Assembly: GCA_036346255.1 (NCBI GenBank) | Contig: JAYEVH010000131.1 | Span: forward strand, 62,001-126,000 | DNA from: Ampelocalamus luodianensis | Taxonomy: Eukaryota > Streptophyta > Magnoliopsida > Poales > Poaceae | DNA: 64,000 nt | Direction of reading: 5' to 3' | In this document: one piece after another, positions 33,120 to 44,296 of the stretch | How positions within the stretch are numbered: position 1 is the first letter of the stretch | How the letters are laid out: each line of letters opens with the position of its first letter | Notes under the pieces: model-generated | The model's database searches: none | The model's input: only the letters and a program-made list of their open reading frames with translations | What the model was told of the DNA's origin: nothing | Translations under genes and position numbers: made by a program

Positions 33120-34310
33120 TATTCCTCAAAACCCGCTCCGATTTGTCCGTAATTTTACCGGTCGGGACTCAAAAGTAAGGTCCTGTTCAATGCTCAACGG
33201 CTCCATTGGAATTGCATGCTCGTGGTCAAATAAGAACTTCCTCAACATGGACACATGAAACACATTATGAATCCTCTCATAGACTCGAAGATCCAAACAA
33301 GAAGCCAAATTTCCAACTCTTGCCATAACCGAAACGGTCCGATGTACCTTGGGCTAAGCTTTCCTTTAGTACCAAACGCATTACGCCTTTGGTAGGCGAT
33401 ACTCTCGAAGGACCTCGTCACCCACATTGAACTCCAATTCTCGCCTCGACATCTGCGTAGCTTTTCTGCCGGCTCGAGCAGCTAACAAGTTCCTTCTAAC
33501 TTCGCCACTCTAGCCACGGTTTGCTGAACCCATTCTGGACCCAAACCGCCCTCTCCCATCGCATCCCAACACAACGGAGATCGCATTTCCGCCATAAAGG
33601 ACTTCAAATGGTGCACTCGAATCTGGAGTGATAACTATTATTATAGGCGAACTCGCCAAAGCCGGTGATCTTCCCAACCACCCTTCCAGATAAAACACAA
33701 CACTGAGCATATCTTCTAAGGTTTGAATTGTACGCTCGATCGACCATCCGTCTCGAGGTGGAATGCAAGATTAAGACGGAGTTGCGTGCCCAAAGCACTC
33801 GCAAACTCTCCCAAAACTTGGAAACAAATTTGGCATCTCGGTCGGAAACAATAGTCTTTGGCACCCTGCAATCGTACTATCTCTCGCACATAAAGTGGAG
33901 CCAAATCGCGCAGAACTGGTGGTTCGAATAGGAATGAAATGTGCGCACTTCTCGAACCGATCCACTATCACCCATATAGCATCCTTCCTCGCCGAAAGCG
34001 AGGTAAACCAACCACAAAATCCATGGAAATGTCATCCCATGTCCACAGGAACCTCTAAAGGTTGCAACAATCCCGCGGCCGCTTATGTTCACCTTAAACT
34101 TGGCGAGATCCCACACGAGGCCACATCTCGCGCAATATCGACTTTCATTCTCTTCCACCGTAAATTCTTCTTCAAATCTTTGTACATTTTGGTCTCACTG
34201 GATGTACAAGATACTGGTACGTGGGCTTCCTTTAGAATCTCATCTTTAATCAGGCCTCTGTGGCACACAAAGGCGACCTTTAAATCGCAAAGTACCGTAA
34301 TCATCTATAC
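33120..34310 (-). pseudogene. Gypsy 2 integrase and chromodomain tail, multiply frameshifted
   Basis: Pieces in several minus-strand frames: VDRFEKCAHFIPIRTTSSAR and KTIVSDRDAKFVSKFWESL (first and second catalytic Asp), GELVEFAYNNSY-type text near 33640, then KLSPRYIGPFR and IHNVFHVSMLRKFLFDHEH before a decayed chromodomain-like end near 33130. The order is that of Tekay/Del chromoviruses. At least five frame changes. No functional enzyme. Confidence 0.8.
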
Positions 34311-36240
34311 CAAAATGGCCTTGCTTGCCTTCATCTAGGCGCTTCTCACACGCTGGAGCATTTGATCATTTGTTGTGCTTCCGTGCACTTCGGAATGGTG
34401 ACTCAAGAAGCAAACGGGTCTCGGTCTCGGCGGTACCGCAAAGCAAAAAGATATATCCATACGCTCAAAATCAGCGATGAGACAAGCGAGGGTAGGAGGT
34501 GTCGCCTTGCGACTCGGGCATCGGCTACAACATTTGCCTTGCCCGGATGATACCGAATGGTGAGATCATAGTCCTTAATCAACTCCAACCATCTCCTCGC
34601 CTCGAGTTTAAATCTTTCAGGTAAAGATGTATTTGGACTCTTGTGATCGTGAAAATGTCACAAGATTCGCCATACAAATAATGGCGCCGGATCTTTAAAG
34701 CCGATTATCAGCTGCAAGCTCTAGGTCATGAGTAGGATAGTTCTGCTCATGTTTCTTCACCGCCGAGACGCATAGGCAATCACCTTACCATCCCGCATAA
34801 GTACACAACCCACCCAACTCTAGACGCATTCAATAAATAGTGAACCGCTTCCCGGTTCGGAAGGGTGAGAATTGGGGCGTCACCAATCTATCCTTCAAAG
34901 TACGGAAGCTTCGCTCACACGCATCCGTCCACCGAAACTTGACACCTTTCGTGTCAATCGAGACATTGGTCTCGCAATGGTAGAGAAACCCTCCACGAAA
35001 CGCCGGTAGTAACCACCAAACCTAAAACTCCTCACTTCTTTTACATTGGTTGGTCTCTTCCATTCCACCACCGTTGAAATCTTACTTGGATCGTGTAAAT
35101 GCCCTCTTGATTGATTACATGGCCCGAAACCCAACTTCGTAAATCCGAATTCACATTTCTTCAATTTGGCATAGAATTGGTTCACTCAAGGTCTCCAGTA
35201 CCAACCTCAAATGTTGAGCATGGTCCTCTTCCGTTTTGGAATAAATCAAGATGTCGTCAATAAATACTACGACGAAATCATCAAGATAAGGGTGCAACAT
35301 ACTATTCATGGCTTCCATGAAAACTGCAGGAGCATTAGTTAGTCCAAATGACATAACCTTATACTCATAATGACCATACCTTGTAGAGAAAGTCGTCTTC
35401 TCAATATCTTGCTCGCGAACTCGAATCGATTATAACTCGATCAAGGTCAATCTTGGAAAATATTTTAGCTCCTTCAAGCGATCAAAGAGATCTTCAATAC
35501 GGGGCAACGGATATTTATTCTTTACAGTTGCTTGATTAAGAGCCCGGTAGTCCACACACATACGCCAACTACCGTCCTTCTTCTTAGTGAACAGAACAGG
35601 AGCTCCCCACGGCGATACACTACGCCGAATCATACCTTTGGATAGCAAATCATCCAGTTGCTTTTTCAACTCCTCCTGGAATGGTCGTGCCAAACGGTAC
35701 GGAGACATCGAAATAGGTCGGGTTCCCGGAACAAGATCTATCCGGAATTCCACTTCACGTTCTGGAGGCATTCCAGGAAGCTCCACAGGAAACACGTCAG
35801 GAAATTCATTCACCACCAGAATATCTTCAATACGAAGTGGAGATTCAAACTTCTCGCTAAGAGACCAAAGCAACCCAATGTTCGAGGCTCGACGACTAGG
35901 AAACAGACTAGCCAACACACACAGGAATCAAACGGCGACCGCCTCAAACACTAGTTCCTCTCCCGACGGAGCTCGCAAAGTCACCGTCTTCCAAAACAAC
36001 AAATCTTGCACGGTAAAAGAATAGCCAATCCATACCCAAGATAACATCAAAGGTGATAATCGAATCACCATGAGATTGGCAATGAAATTTTCATCTTCTA
36101 TAGTGATAGTACAACCTGGACAAATCAGAGCTAGAAATAAGACCTCCTGGAACCCACCACCACAGATTCGTAAATAGATTGCACACTCAAACCGCCCTTT
36201 TAACAAAATCTAAGGACACAAAAGAATAAGTAGCCCCGAA
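34311..36240 (-). pseudogene. Gypsy 2 protease, reverse transcriptase and RNase H, frameshifted
   Basis: Protease active-site context DSGATYSF is seen near 36200-36225. Reverse transcriptase is open at 35918-35430 (FPDVFPVELPGMPPEREVEF; KKKDGSWRMCVDYRALN) and at 35354-35151 with the catalytic motif in VVVFIDDILIYSKTEEDH. The thumb and connection continue shifted (VEWKRPTNVKEVRSFRFGGYYRRF region), and RNase H traces and the ELIKDYDLTIRYHPGKANVV text lie near 34590-34530. Frequent one- or two-base losses separate the pieces. Confidence 0.82.
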
Positions 36241-37100
36241 TCAAACAGTAACGAAAGCCTCATGTGAATCAACTAATAAAGTACTGTCACCACATCGTAT
36301 GCCCACGGTGCTGTGGGTGGGCATGGCGTAGACTCCCAAAGGTGCCGGAGCGGAGGACGCACCAACACTCGAGAGGAGGGGCAGGAACTGCAGCAGTGAG
36401 AACGAGGGCGAGCGATGGAGCAGGTTCCCCTGACCGGGTACTAGCGCATGCAACCCCTTCCCACCGGATATCGGCTTGACCTTCGGTTGAAAGGCCACAA
36501 ACGAACCCTTTGCGCCGAGTTCATCTCCAATGCCTCGAATCGACGCTCCATGTACCGGAGCCAATCTGCCGCTCAACTGGGTACCGCCCATCAAACGTGT
36601 TCACCAAGCGCCATCCACTCACGAAGACTCATCCTAGTCTCCGGTGGAATGCGGCAACAACCGACCTGCCATGGCGACAAAGAAGAAGATCCGCGGCGAT
36701 CGCAGAGCAACAGGAGCAGCAGGATAAGCCGCCGCACACGCCGACGAGGCTGCTCGTTCTCCTTTGAAGATTCTCGACATCGCCGACACCGCTCGAGCAT
36801 CGGCGGCGCGCGCAGATTGAGCTTCCACGGTGGTTGAGCACCGAGACAACCTCCTCATTAACCCCACCACAAACCTCTTCGCGGACGTTGCGTAAACAAC
36901 CGACCACGCCCACGATCGCGACCACGGACTGGCGGACGCCCACGGCCTCTACCTCTCGCCATCTAAGGACAACACAACGGAACAGCACCAAACTGAACAA
37001 CAGTTGCACAACAAATAAATCATAACAACAAGAAAATTGCGGAAACAACGAATTGCCCAACCCAACCCTCGTACGCAGTGTGTCAATTTAATAATTTTAT
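36241..37100 (-). pseudogene. Gypsy 2 gag remnant
   Basis: The minus strand has Ala/Arg-rich text (36870-36640) and GTQLSGRLAPVHGASIRGIG then GSFVAFQPKVKPISGG (36590-36470), but no zinc knuckle and far too little length for a gypsy gag. I infer that the central part of gag is deleted. Confidence 0.55.
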
Positions 37101-37122
37101 TTTAACCACGGACCTAAAGCCC

Positions 37123-37134
37123 GCTCTGATACCA
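37123..37134 (-). promoter_or_regulatory. Gypsy 2 primer-binding site (initiator Met tRNA)
   Basis: TGGTATCAGAGC on the minus strand, two bases from the LTR end (GTGTTACA). Complementary to initiator Met tRNA. Confidence 0.9.
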
Positions 37135-37136
37135 AC

Positions 37137-39523
37137 TGTAACACCCCAACTCAGACGAGCCTGGAATGCAACTACCCTAAGCTGAAAAACTAAATTTCGG
37201 CAGAACCTCCTTTGTATACGAGGATACTGGAGGTTCCACACAACAAAACACACAAGTAATCAAAAACTAGTCATGAAATCCAATTCTAAGGTCTAAACAT
37301 GAATCAACGATAATGAGCTAAGATAACAAATAACCATATGACTTAAAGTTCTCATCTATGTTCTCATTGATCATAAAGGTACCATCCATGACTAAATTTA
37401 TTTATTACAAACCAAAAGATGACAAAAAAGAATCATTATTTCTTATAGCAATGAGTCTAATGTGAAGTGCATTATTCGAGTAGTGCTCATCTACTCCTCC
37501 CAAGTGAACTTCATCAACGATCACCTAGAAATAAACAAACAAAGCAAGAGTGAGTCCATGACTCAAGCAAGTACGATGATTAAGAAAAACATTCATTCAT
37601 TGAAGATCAAACATAACATCATTGGGTTCGATCATAACACATTGGATTACTTATGAATACATGATATGAATGCTCAAATCAAGGAAAATGGATCGCACAC
37701 ACGCGTATACCGGTATAGCCAGTGAACACCCGTCGGTGATCACTCAAGCCCGCATCTTAACAAAAATGCGGGGATCCACTTCCCGTATGAAGAACGTTTC
37801 ATACGGGTGTCCAACATTGCCCATATTGGAATTAATGGGTCTTATCCAACCATCTTGGAATTGATGGTGGTTCTCATCCACTCCGCGGACGCCAAATGTC
37901 AATGAATGCATGCAACAATTAAATGAAATATACCATAACATCACTTCCATTCATGAACTCAATGTATTGAACAAGGCATGAATAAGTCATTTCACATGTC
38001 TCACAAGTTACCAAAACAACTCATGCTAAAAACCACAATGCACAAACATCCAAATAAACATGGTACTTGCCTTCCGCGTTGCGGCGTTATCCGCAACGGC
38101 GCTCTTATACCAAGTTTCGCCGCCTAAACCAACGAAATAACTTAATAAGTATACATGATACCCAGCTCAACTAGTCGGTGTTCTATTTTGCTTCTATTAG
38201 GAGTCAATTAAATCCTATATCGCATAGACTGAAAAACAGCGGAGTCTGTCCAATAAGAAAATCCTGGACAGCAACACGGGGACTAACATAACTCACAGCC
38301 TGGAAGTCGAAAAATAGCAAACCCAACTTCTGTAGATTCTTAACTGGTCTAACTACAAAACTCTAGTTGACGCGACAAACCAATTTGGTCAAATAAATAG
38401 GCTAATAATTGTTTGAACATTCAGCACAGATTCAGCCTACCAAAATTCAGCAGAAATATTCAGTTGATCATAACTTCTATGTTACAACTCCGAATTGAGC
38501 GTTCTTTACCAATCTGAAAAGGTTATCGAATTACCTACAATAACCTAGTTGGGTGAACTTTCAGATTCTTCCAACTTCTCTATCATAATATAGAAAATAT
38601 ACAGACAGATTAATCACGTCAGGTTTCTGGCAGCGACTGATAAAACAGACATATCTTTTGACCCAGAACTCGGAATCAAGTAAACTCAGTGGCCATCTAA
38701 ACCTGACAGGGATACTTCAATTTTCTAGGAGACACCAAGTTCAAAATCTGTGAATAACAATTTCTTATACAATTTACAAATTGACTGCAGAATCTCGTCA
38801 GGATTCTGGACAGTCAAGACTAATTCTATCATAACTTTTGACTCGGACCTCGGATTTGAGTGAACTCGGCGGCCACTGAAACGTAAGAACAAGACCTAGA
38901 TATCTCTAGGAGACCAAGACTTCAGATTCTGCCTAAAAATAACCTGAAACACCTCTACAACGTACTGGACAGAAACAGCTTCTAATTTTCAGCAGGTTTG
39001 CCTAATCAAAAACGTAACCAAAACACTTCTAACAACAATCAAACCACGAGGATCGGCATCGTTACCCTTGCTGCAACCAGGGAGTAGGGGGAAGGATTCC
39101 TTGGCGATGAAGCTCTTCCTCCTTTTCCCCTCCTTTGGCCGAAACAACCAGCAGCCCGCCTCGATCTTTGCGAACACCAACGCTGGGAAACTCCGAGACC
39201 GGTTGGGGCAGCACCACAGCAGGAGGAGCAGCCACAAGGGGAGATGGGGCGGCTCCAAGGCAGGCGCAAGGGAGGAGAGGAGAGGAGGGAGGGGTGGCGG
39301 CCAAGGGGAAAAGAAGGAGGGTGGCCGCCAAAGAATAAAGGGGAGGGCTAGGGTTTGCACCAAGGGGAGGGAGAGGGCGCATGGGCCTAGGCCCATGGCC
39401 GGCCAAGGCCTGGAAAGGCTACTGGAGGCCCAAAACCCTCATCCTCACTAAAAACGAAAATTTAACGCTAGCCGAAGTTCCCCGATTAAACCTTTCTTTC
39501 CCGAACAAAAACAGGGTATTACA
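37137..39523 (-). repeat. Gypsy 2 5' LTR
   Basis: Starts TGTAACACCCC on the plus strand at 37137 and ends GGGTATTACA at 39523. It holds the better-preserved copy of the stem-loop array (37706-37867). Transcription would run to lower coordinates. Confidence 0.9.
37706..37867 (-). other. Array of six stem-loops in gypsy 2 LTR
   Basis: In plus coordinates: palindrome TATACCGGTATA (37706-37717); CACC/GGTG (37737-37748); CCCGCAT/ATGCGGG (37749-37772); CCCGTAT/ATACGGG (37782-37807); CCCAT/ATGGG (37820-37839); CCATC/GATGG (37850-37867). The same six, in the same order relative to the LTR, occur in the solo LTR at 44987-45140 with changed but still pairing arms. Function unknown; an RNA structure or a protein-binding array are the options. 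Confidence 0.65.
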
Positions 39524-40478
39524 CAAACGCAGCTCGCGCACCACCTGCCCACGTCGTGCGTGCTCTTCCCGTGTCACGGACCAAAGAATGCTCGCGCGCG
39601 CGCGGCGCAAATCAACGCCAACACTGCAAGGCAGACAAGGCGATCAGAAGAAGGCTACATCGAGGCCAACCCACCAGCCCGAATAGCCACAAAAACGAAC
39701 CTGAGTGGCCCCCAAGCTCCAGCGCGGGGACGCCGTCCCTTGGCTCCCCGATGCGAACGTCCCAACCCTGCGCTAGCGGGCACAGGAGGAGCGCGCAGAA
39801 CTCCTCCAAGAAGTCCCGCGTGGACATCCTCCGCGACGCCCGAAGCAGCAGCGCTAAAAGCGCCTCCTCCCTCGACGTCAAGTGAATGGTCGGGGACGCC
39901 GTAAGATGAATGGGGCCCCCGCGAGAACGCAGGCCAGCCTCGGCGCCGCACTTATGGTAGAACCACCGGCGGGTCCAATCCGTCTCCCACCGGTTGCAAG
40001 CCGCGGGGACGGGCAGGTACTGAAGGAGTCGACCCTTCGTCTGGAAGTTGACATTGCCAAATTTCAGCGTCTCGCCAATGCTCTTCTTTTTTTTCGACTG
40101 GCACCTGCCGTCATGAAGGTAGGCGAAGAGCCTAGACTCCCCGGCACCAACCCCCGCGGACCGAAGCACCCACTCGAAGACACTCAGCTTCACGATGGAG
40201 TTCGGGGTCAGCTGCGCGATGTTGACCCCGTACAACTGCAACACCTCGGGCGACAGGGCCACGCAGAGCAGCCGGAGACCCGCGTCATGGAAGGCCACGA
40301 AGAGAATCGTCTCGTCCTCCCGAGGCGCGGGAACAGCCTCCGACGAGCGCGCGCGAGCGCCCTCCGCCTTCCTAGCTTCCCTCCCGTGAAGGGCCCGCAA
40401 AGACACGGGCGCCACGGTCGAGGGTCAATTGTCAATATAGACCGCGGCGGCGCCCCCATCCTTGCTACGCTTCGTCAT
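39524..40478 (-). pseudogene. Antisense ORF of gypsy 1, N-terminal half
   Basis: Begins at the ATG at 40478 (MTKRSKDGGAAAVYIDN) with an in-frame TGA at codon 18, then runs open to 39612. The text FVAFHDAGLRLLCVALSPEV, LYGVNIAQLTPNSIVKLSVF and RLLQYLPVPAACNRWETDW-like matches the 'putative gypsy type transposon' domain (PF04195, by memory of the family). An intron is likely near 39707-39634 (GTTCG to CCTTGCAG). The frame then leads to REEHARRGQVVRELR at the gypsy 2 insertion point. It is transcribed, if at all, opposite to gag-pol of its own element. Function of the family unknown. Confidence 0.68.
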
Positions 40479-40966
40479 TTCGAGCAGCGAGGAACAACAG
40501 AAGACCGAACTGGCAGCAATAGGAGACTAGCGGCGGAAGAATAACACAACGGGGCGCCGCACCATGTATTTATAGGCTACGGGGGACACGAAACGACGCG
40601 GGGCACAGGAGTCGAGGGATCGCGACCCAAACAAAAGACGACACGTGGCACTAACAGTCCGCCACCGCCGCACGCACTTATGACGCACAACACCCCAGAC
40701 GTCTCCGCCCGCCTCCATTTATGTCGCCGACAGGGCACAACACCCAACGGAACACAGGCGGCGCCCATTTATGTCGCCCGGCGGCGCGCGGCGCCCGACG
40801 AGTCCCAAGCGGCGCCCACCTATGCAGCTAGGAGGGAAACACCACCATAAGCCGGTCCGCCCAGCGGGAGGCACGCAGGAATGCTTCACCAGGCCGTAGG
40901 GGACGGTGTACCTGTACTCTTCAGGAAGAGGCGCGGTTTCAGCCATGGCGAAGCAAGACATCGACC
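40479..40966. other. Gypsy 1 region between antisense ORF and right LTR
   Basis: GC-rich, with repeated CCATTTATGTCGCC-like words (near 40717 and 40767). It would hold the promoter of the antisense gene: CCATGTATTTATAGGC near 40561-40576 gives a TATA-like TATAAATA on the minus strand, about 80 bases upstream of the ATG at 40478. Confidence 0.45.
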
Positions 40967-40976
40967 GCGAGGGGCT

Positions 40977-41528
40977 TGTCGTAGGGACGGCCCACCGGCC
41001 CCCACGGCCAGTAAAGCACCTAAGCGTGTTCACCCCGCAAGGAAGGCCTCGGAGGGGCCGAAGGCACCCGGAGGGGCCAAAGGCCTCGGAGTTGCCGAGG
41101 TGCCCCGGAGGGGCCGAAGACCCCGGAGGTGGCAGCCATCCGAACACCCAAAAGGTCGCGATCAGAGCAAATACCCCGCGTCCCCTTGCAGGAACAGTCC
41201 CGCTGGACCAGGTGCACTAGCTTGGTGAGCCGGGACCAGGACGGTCCACCAAAGACCAGAGGCTACACTTAGGGGTAGGAAAAGACCCTGCAGCCCCTAC
41301 TTAGGTGGGGCCGTGTAGGGGGTAAACTTGTAACCTCACGTAAGGGGAGGAATGACTATAAGTAGCCATCCCCCCACCATGTAAAGGCGGTTCCTTTTTT
41401 CTGGGAAAAAGAGAAATATACCAAAGTCCTTTCCCTTCCAGCTGGTCCCCTGTCTTAGGATATCCCGGCCCCTCAAGGACGCCGGGGTTCCCCTTCTCTT
41501 ACTGTCTAGTCTTTTTTCCACTACGACA
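40977..41528 (+). repeat. Gypsy 1 right LTR (552 bp)
   Basis: Partner of the left LTR, preceded by the purine-rich GCGAGGGGCT (40967-40976), a likely polypurine tract. It has an expanded array of CGGAGGGGCCGAAGGC-like words near 41040-41110. Confidence 0.9.
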
Positions 41529-41780
41529 GTTCTAAAACGACATTAAAAAAGAATGGAGTTTTTTTAATGGAGTGAATACTACGCTCGTGAGGAATTCCAT
41601 ACGTTTCACTACATGGACTATTTAGATCAAAACTACTAATTTGACTTTTAGGTGTGTTTTACTAGGCACGGAAATTAAGAAAGCTTTTATGAGAACTCCT
41701 ATTTCGAGTTTTATAAGGCGTATTTTGGCTGGATTTTGAAGATCATCCTTTCTGTTGCCGTATCGATCTAACCCTTACAA
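41529..41780. other. Flank between gypsy 1 and the CACTA-like element
   Basis: Carries the right copy of the GTTCT duplication, the 25-bp possible MITE end, and AT-rich sequence without a gene. Confidence 0.4.
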
Positions 41781-42245
41781 CACCACAACAAATTTGAAGT
41801 TTTATGATGAAGCCAAAACATCAAGGAATATCATATTTTTGTCATAAAAACGTATTTCATGACAAAATGTTGGTGTCATTACGATCGTTATGTATGTGCC
41901 ATCACTAAAAGTACTGCGTGACGAAATTTTTCAGTATCGTCATAAAACTAGTGGCCGGCAGCCCAGCCGAGCAGCTTGAATGTATCATGTATGACGTAAA
42001 TTTATTCGTCATGAATAAACCTCCATTTTGTGACATCAAAGTTTTTTAGAAAACGTCAAGCATTGTGCACATTTGTTGTCACAGATGATAAGTTACCTAC
42101 TGCATGCCACGAAATTTATGACAAAATGTAATTGTCATCAAAGGCACGATTGTCAATATATATAAACAAATCATGTAAAAATATTGCTCCATCTGTAATA
42201 ATGAAATTTGAGCTTCCGTGTGACTATTCCAATTAATTATCTTAA
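41781..42245. repeat. Left subterminal repeat region (GTCATAA/TATGACG words)
   Basis: Short words such as GTCATAAA, CATGACAAAA, CGTGACGAAA and TGTGACAT recur on both strands. This is the usual transposase-binding array of CACTA elements. No gene. Confidence 0.5.
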
Positions 42246-42499
42246 TTAATAAAAAAGGGTTTACCCTCACGCAGCAGGAGGGATCGTCCCACACCACGTA
42301 CAAACCTAGCCCTACGTAAAAAATCACAAAAAAAAACGTCGGTCACGTACTCTAGACGCCACCCTATCCCTCCCTCCCATCCGCGCCGTGCCACCCTCAA
42401 CCGCCGTCGTGACCCCCTCGCCTGCGTCCCTTGCCTATCGCCTCTGCGCCCATCCCTCAATGAGATCTCTCCATCCATTAGGCAATTACAACTTCATCT
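42246..42499. other. Possible captured leader fragment
   Basis: C-rich stretch with CCTCACGCAGCAGGAGG and CCCTCCCTCCCATCCGCGCC, like a grass 5' UTR. It abuts the truncated Helitron gene at about 42500. Origin unknown. Confidence 0.3.
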
Positions 42500-44296
42500 C
42501 CCAAACATGCACATAGTGTTGTTCAATGTAGGTACAGACCTTAACGAAGTCGTCTCTTGGCATGACACCGTGAAGACCATGTTGACATAGTATTTTGAGG
42601 CGAACAAGGAATATGATTGGGCATGAAGCATCCTGTACAGAGACTTCCCGGCGTCGTTTGTATGGATGCCTAGTGAGAAGTACTGGATGCGAAGGGAAGA
42701 ATCGTGTGCGCACATCCAGCTGACAGGGAGCGATACTATCTCAAGATTCTCCTAAACTATGTGATGGATGCTACCCCCTTCGAAAAACTAAGAACGGTGG
42801 ATGGTGTTATTTGCCTAACCTTTCGTGATGTTGCTGAAAGGAGGGGTCTTATTGAGGCTGACAATAGCATCGATGATTGCCCTAATGAAGCCAAAGTATT
42901 CCAGATGCCATCTGCGCTTCATAGGCTCTTCGCTACGATATTGATCTAGTGTGAGCCTAGTGATGTGCGCAGTCTTTGGGATAGGCACCTGGAAGCAATG
43001 TCAGATAACTTTTGTCACACTCAAGGGTGCTTGCATGCAGTCGAGCAAATGGTACTCTTAGATATAAGAGATATGCTCCAATCGATGGGGAAGGATATAA
43101 CATTGTTCTCTCTTCCCAAGATCGATGAGACCCATGACTATACCGGTGGTGAGGCTAGGGAGATCATCGAGGAGTCCACGATTGAGGTAGACCAAGACCA
43201 CACATTCTAACATCTTCTCCTAATCCCGAGTAGAGGTACGTATATGACGAGATACTAGCCACAATTAACAACAATGACGGGGGCGTATTCTTCGTTGATG
43301 GCCCGAGAGGCACAGGAAAGACATTCCTATACAAAGTGTTGCTCGCAAAGGTTTGAGGTGAGGGAAAGATAGCTGTGGCAACTACGAGGTCGAGCGTCAC
43401 AGCCTCCATTATGCCTGGTTGTAGGACTACACACTTGAGGTTCAAGATACCCATAAACATTAAAAATGGTGCAACATGCAACTTCACCAAGAAAAGTGGT
43501 ACACCTAAGCTTCTTCGGAGGACATCCATAATAATATGGGATGAAGCCTCCTTGACAAAGAGGCAAGCGGTCGAGGCACTTGACAGTATATAGTATGAGG
43601 AACATTATGGGTTAGCATGACTTACCTTTTGGGGAAAGACGGCCATGTTTGGGGGTGACTTCAAGCATGTGCTACTTGTTGTTCCGAAGGGGACAAGGGC
43701 ACAGATAACTGATGCTACGCTCCGCAAGTCTTACCTTTGGGAAAGCATGCGGCAGTTAAGGCTTGTTTGTAACATGAGGGCTCAAAACAATCCATTGTTT
43801 GCTAAGTACCTTTTGAGAATCGGTAATGACACTGAAGAAACCGTAGAAGATGATTATGTGCAGCTTCCAGACGAGATATGTGTTCCATACAATGGCAAGG
43901 AGTATGGCATAAACAAACTTATAGACAATGTCTTCCCAATGTCAGATGCAAACATCTCAGATCTGAACTATATTACTTCTCGAGCTATTCTAGCAACATG
44001 TAATGAGTATGTTGATACGATAAACATGAAGTTGATCGATCGATTTCATGGGGAGGAGATAACCTATCACAGTTTTGATCGTGCAGAGGATGATCCTCAT
44101 AGCTACTACCCCTCCGAATTCTTTAATTCTCTCACACCTAATGGTTTGCCTCTGCATGTACTCAAGCTAAAGATTAATTGTCCTGTTATATTGCTACGAA
44201 ATCTAGATCCCGTAAATGGATTGTGTAACAGGACGAGATTGGTAGTCTGCGGCTTTCAAAAGAATACTATTGATGTCGAAATAGTGCTTGGACAAC

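Larger units (their letters stand above)
30547..39523 (-). mobile_element. Ty3/gypsy element 2 (Tekay/Del-like), degenerate
   Basis: LTRs of 2375 and 2387 bp enclose a minus-strand remnant of gag, protease, reverse transcriptase, RNase H and integrase with a chromodomain-like tail. The flanks CAAAT (30542-30546) and CAAAC (39524-39528) are a 5-bp duplication with one difference. Removing the element and one copy rejoins the antisense frame of gypsy 1 exactly. A primer site for initiator Met tRNA and a polypurine tract are in place. The interior (4215 bp) is short because much of gag is missing, and pol is riddled with frameshifts. Confidence 0.88.
26563..41528 (+). mobile_element. Ty3/gypsy element 1, rearranged, with antisense ORF
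   Basis: LTRs at 26563-27076 and 40977-41528 share high identity, start TGTCGTAGGG and end ACGACA. They are flanked by a perfect 5-bp duplication GTTCT (26558-26562 and 41529-41533). Between them only the C-terminal part of integrase (plus strand), tandem repeats and a large antisense gene remain; gag, protease, reverse transcriptase and primer site are missing. After the left LTR, 63 bp of the element's own right flank appear instead of a primer site. Gypsy 2 (30547-39523) sits within the antisense gene. Confidence 0.85.

Noticed and set aside
34310..36240. Programmed frameshifting as explanation of gypsy 2 pol
   Set aside because: The frame changes are many and irregular, and other elements of this type use one continuous frame; decay or sequence error is more likely.
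41760..42500. 5' terminus of the RepHel Helitron
   Set aside because: No TC start in an A/T context with usual Helitron 5' words is found before the helicase text begins at about 42500; treated as 5' truncated.
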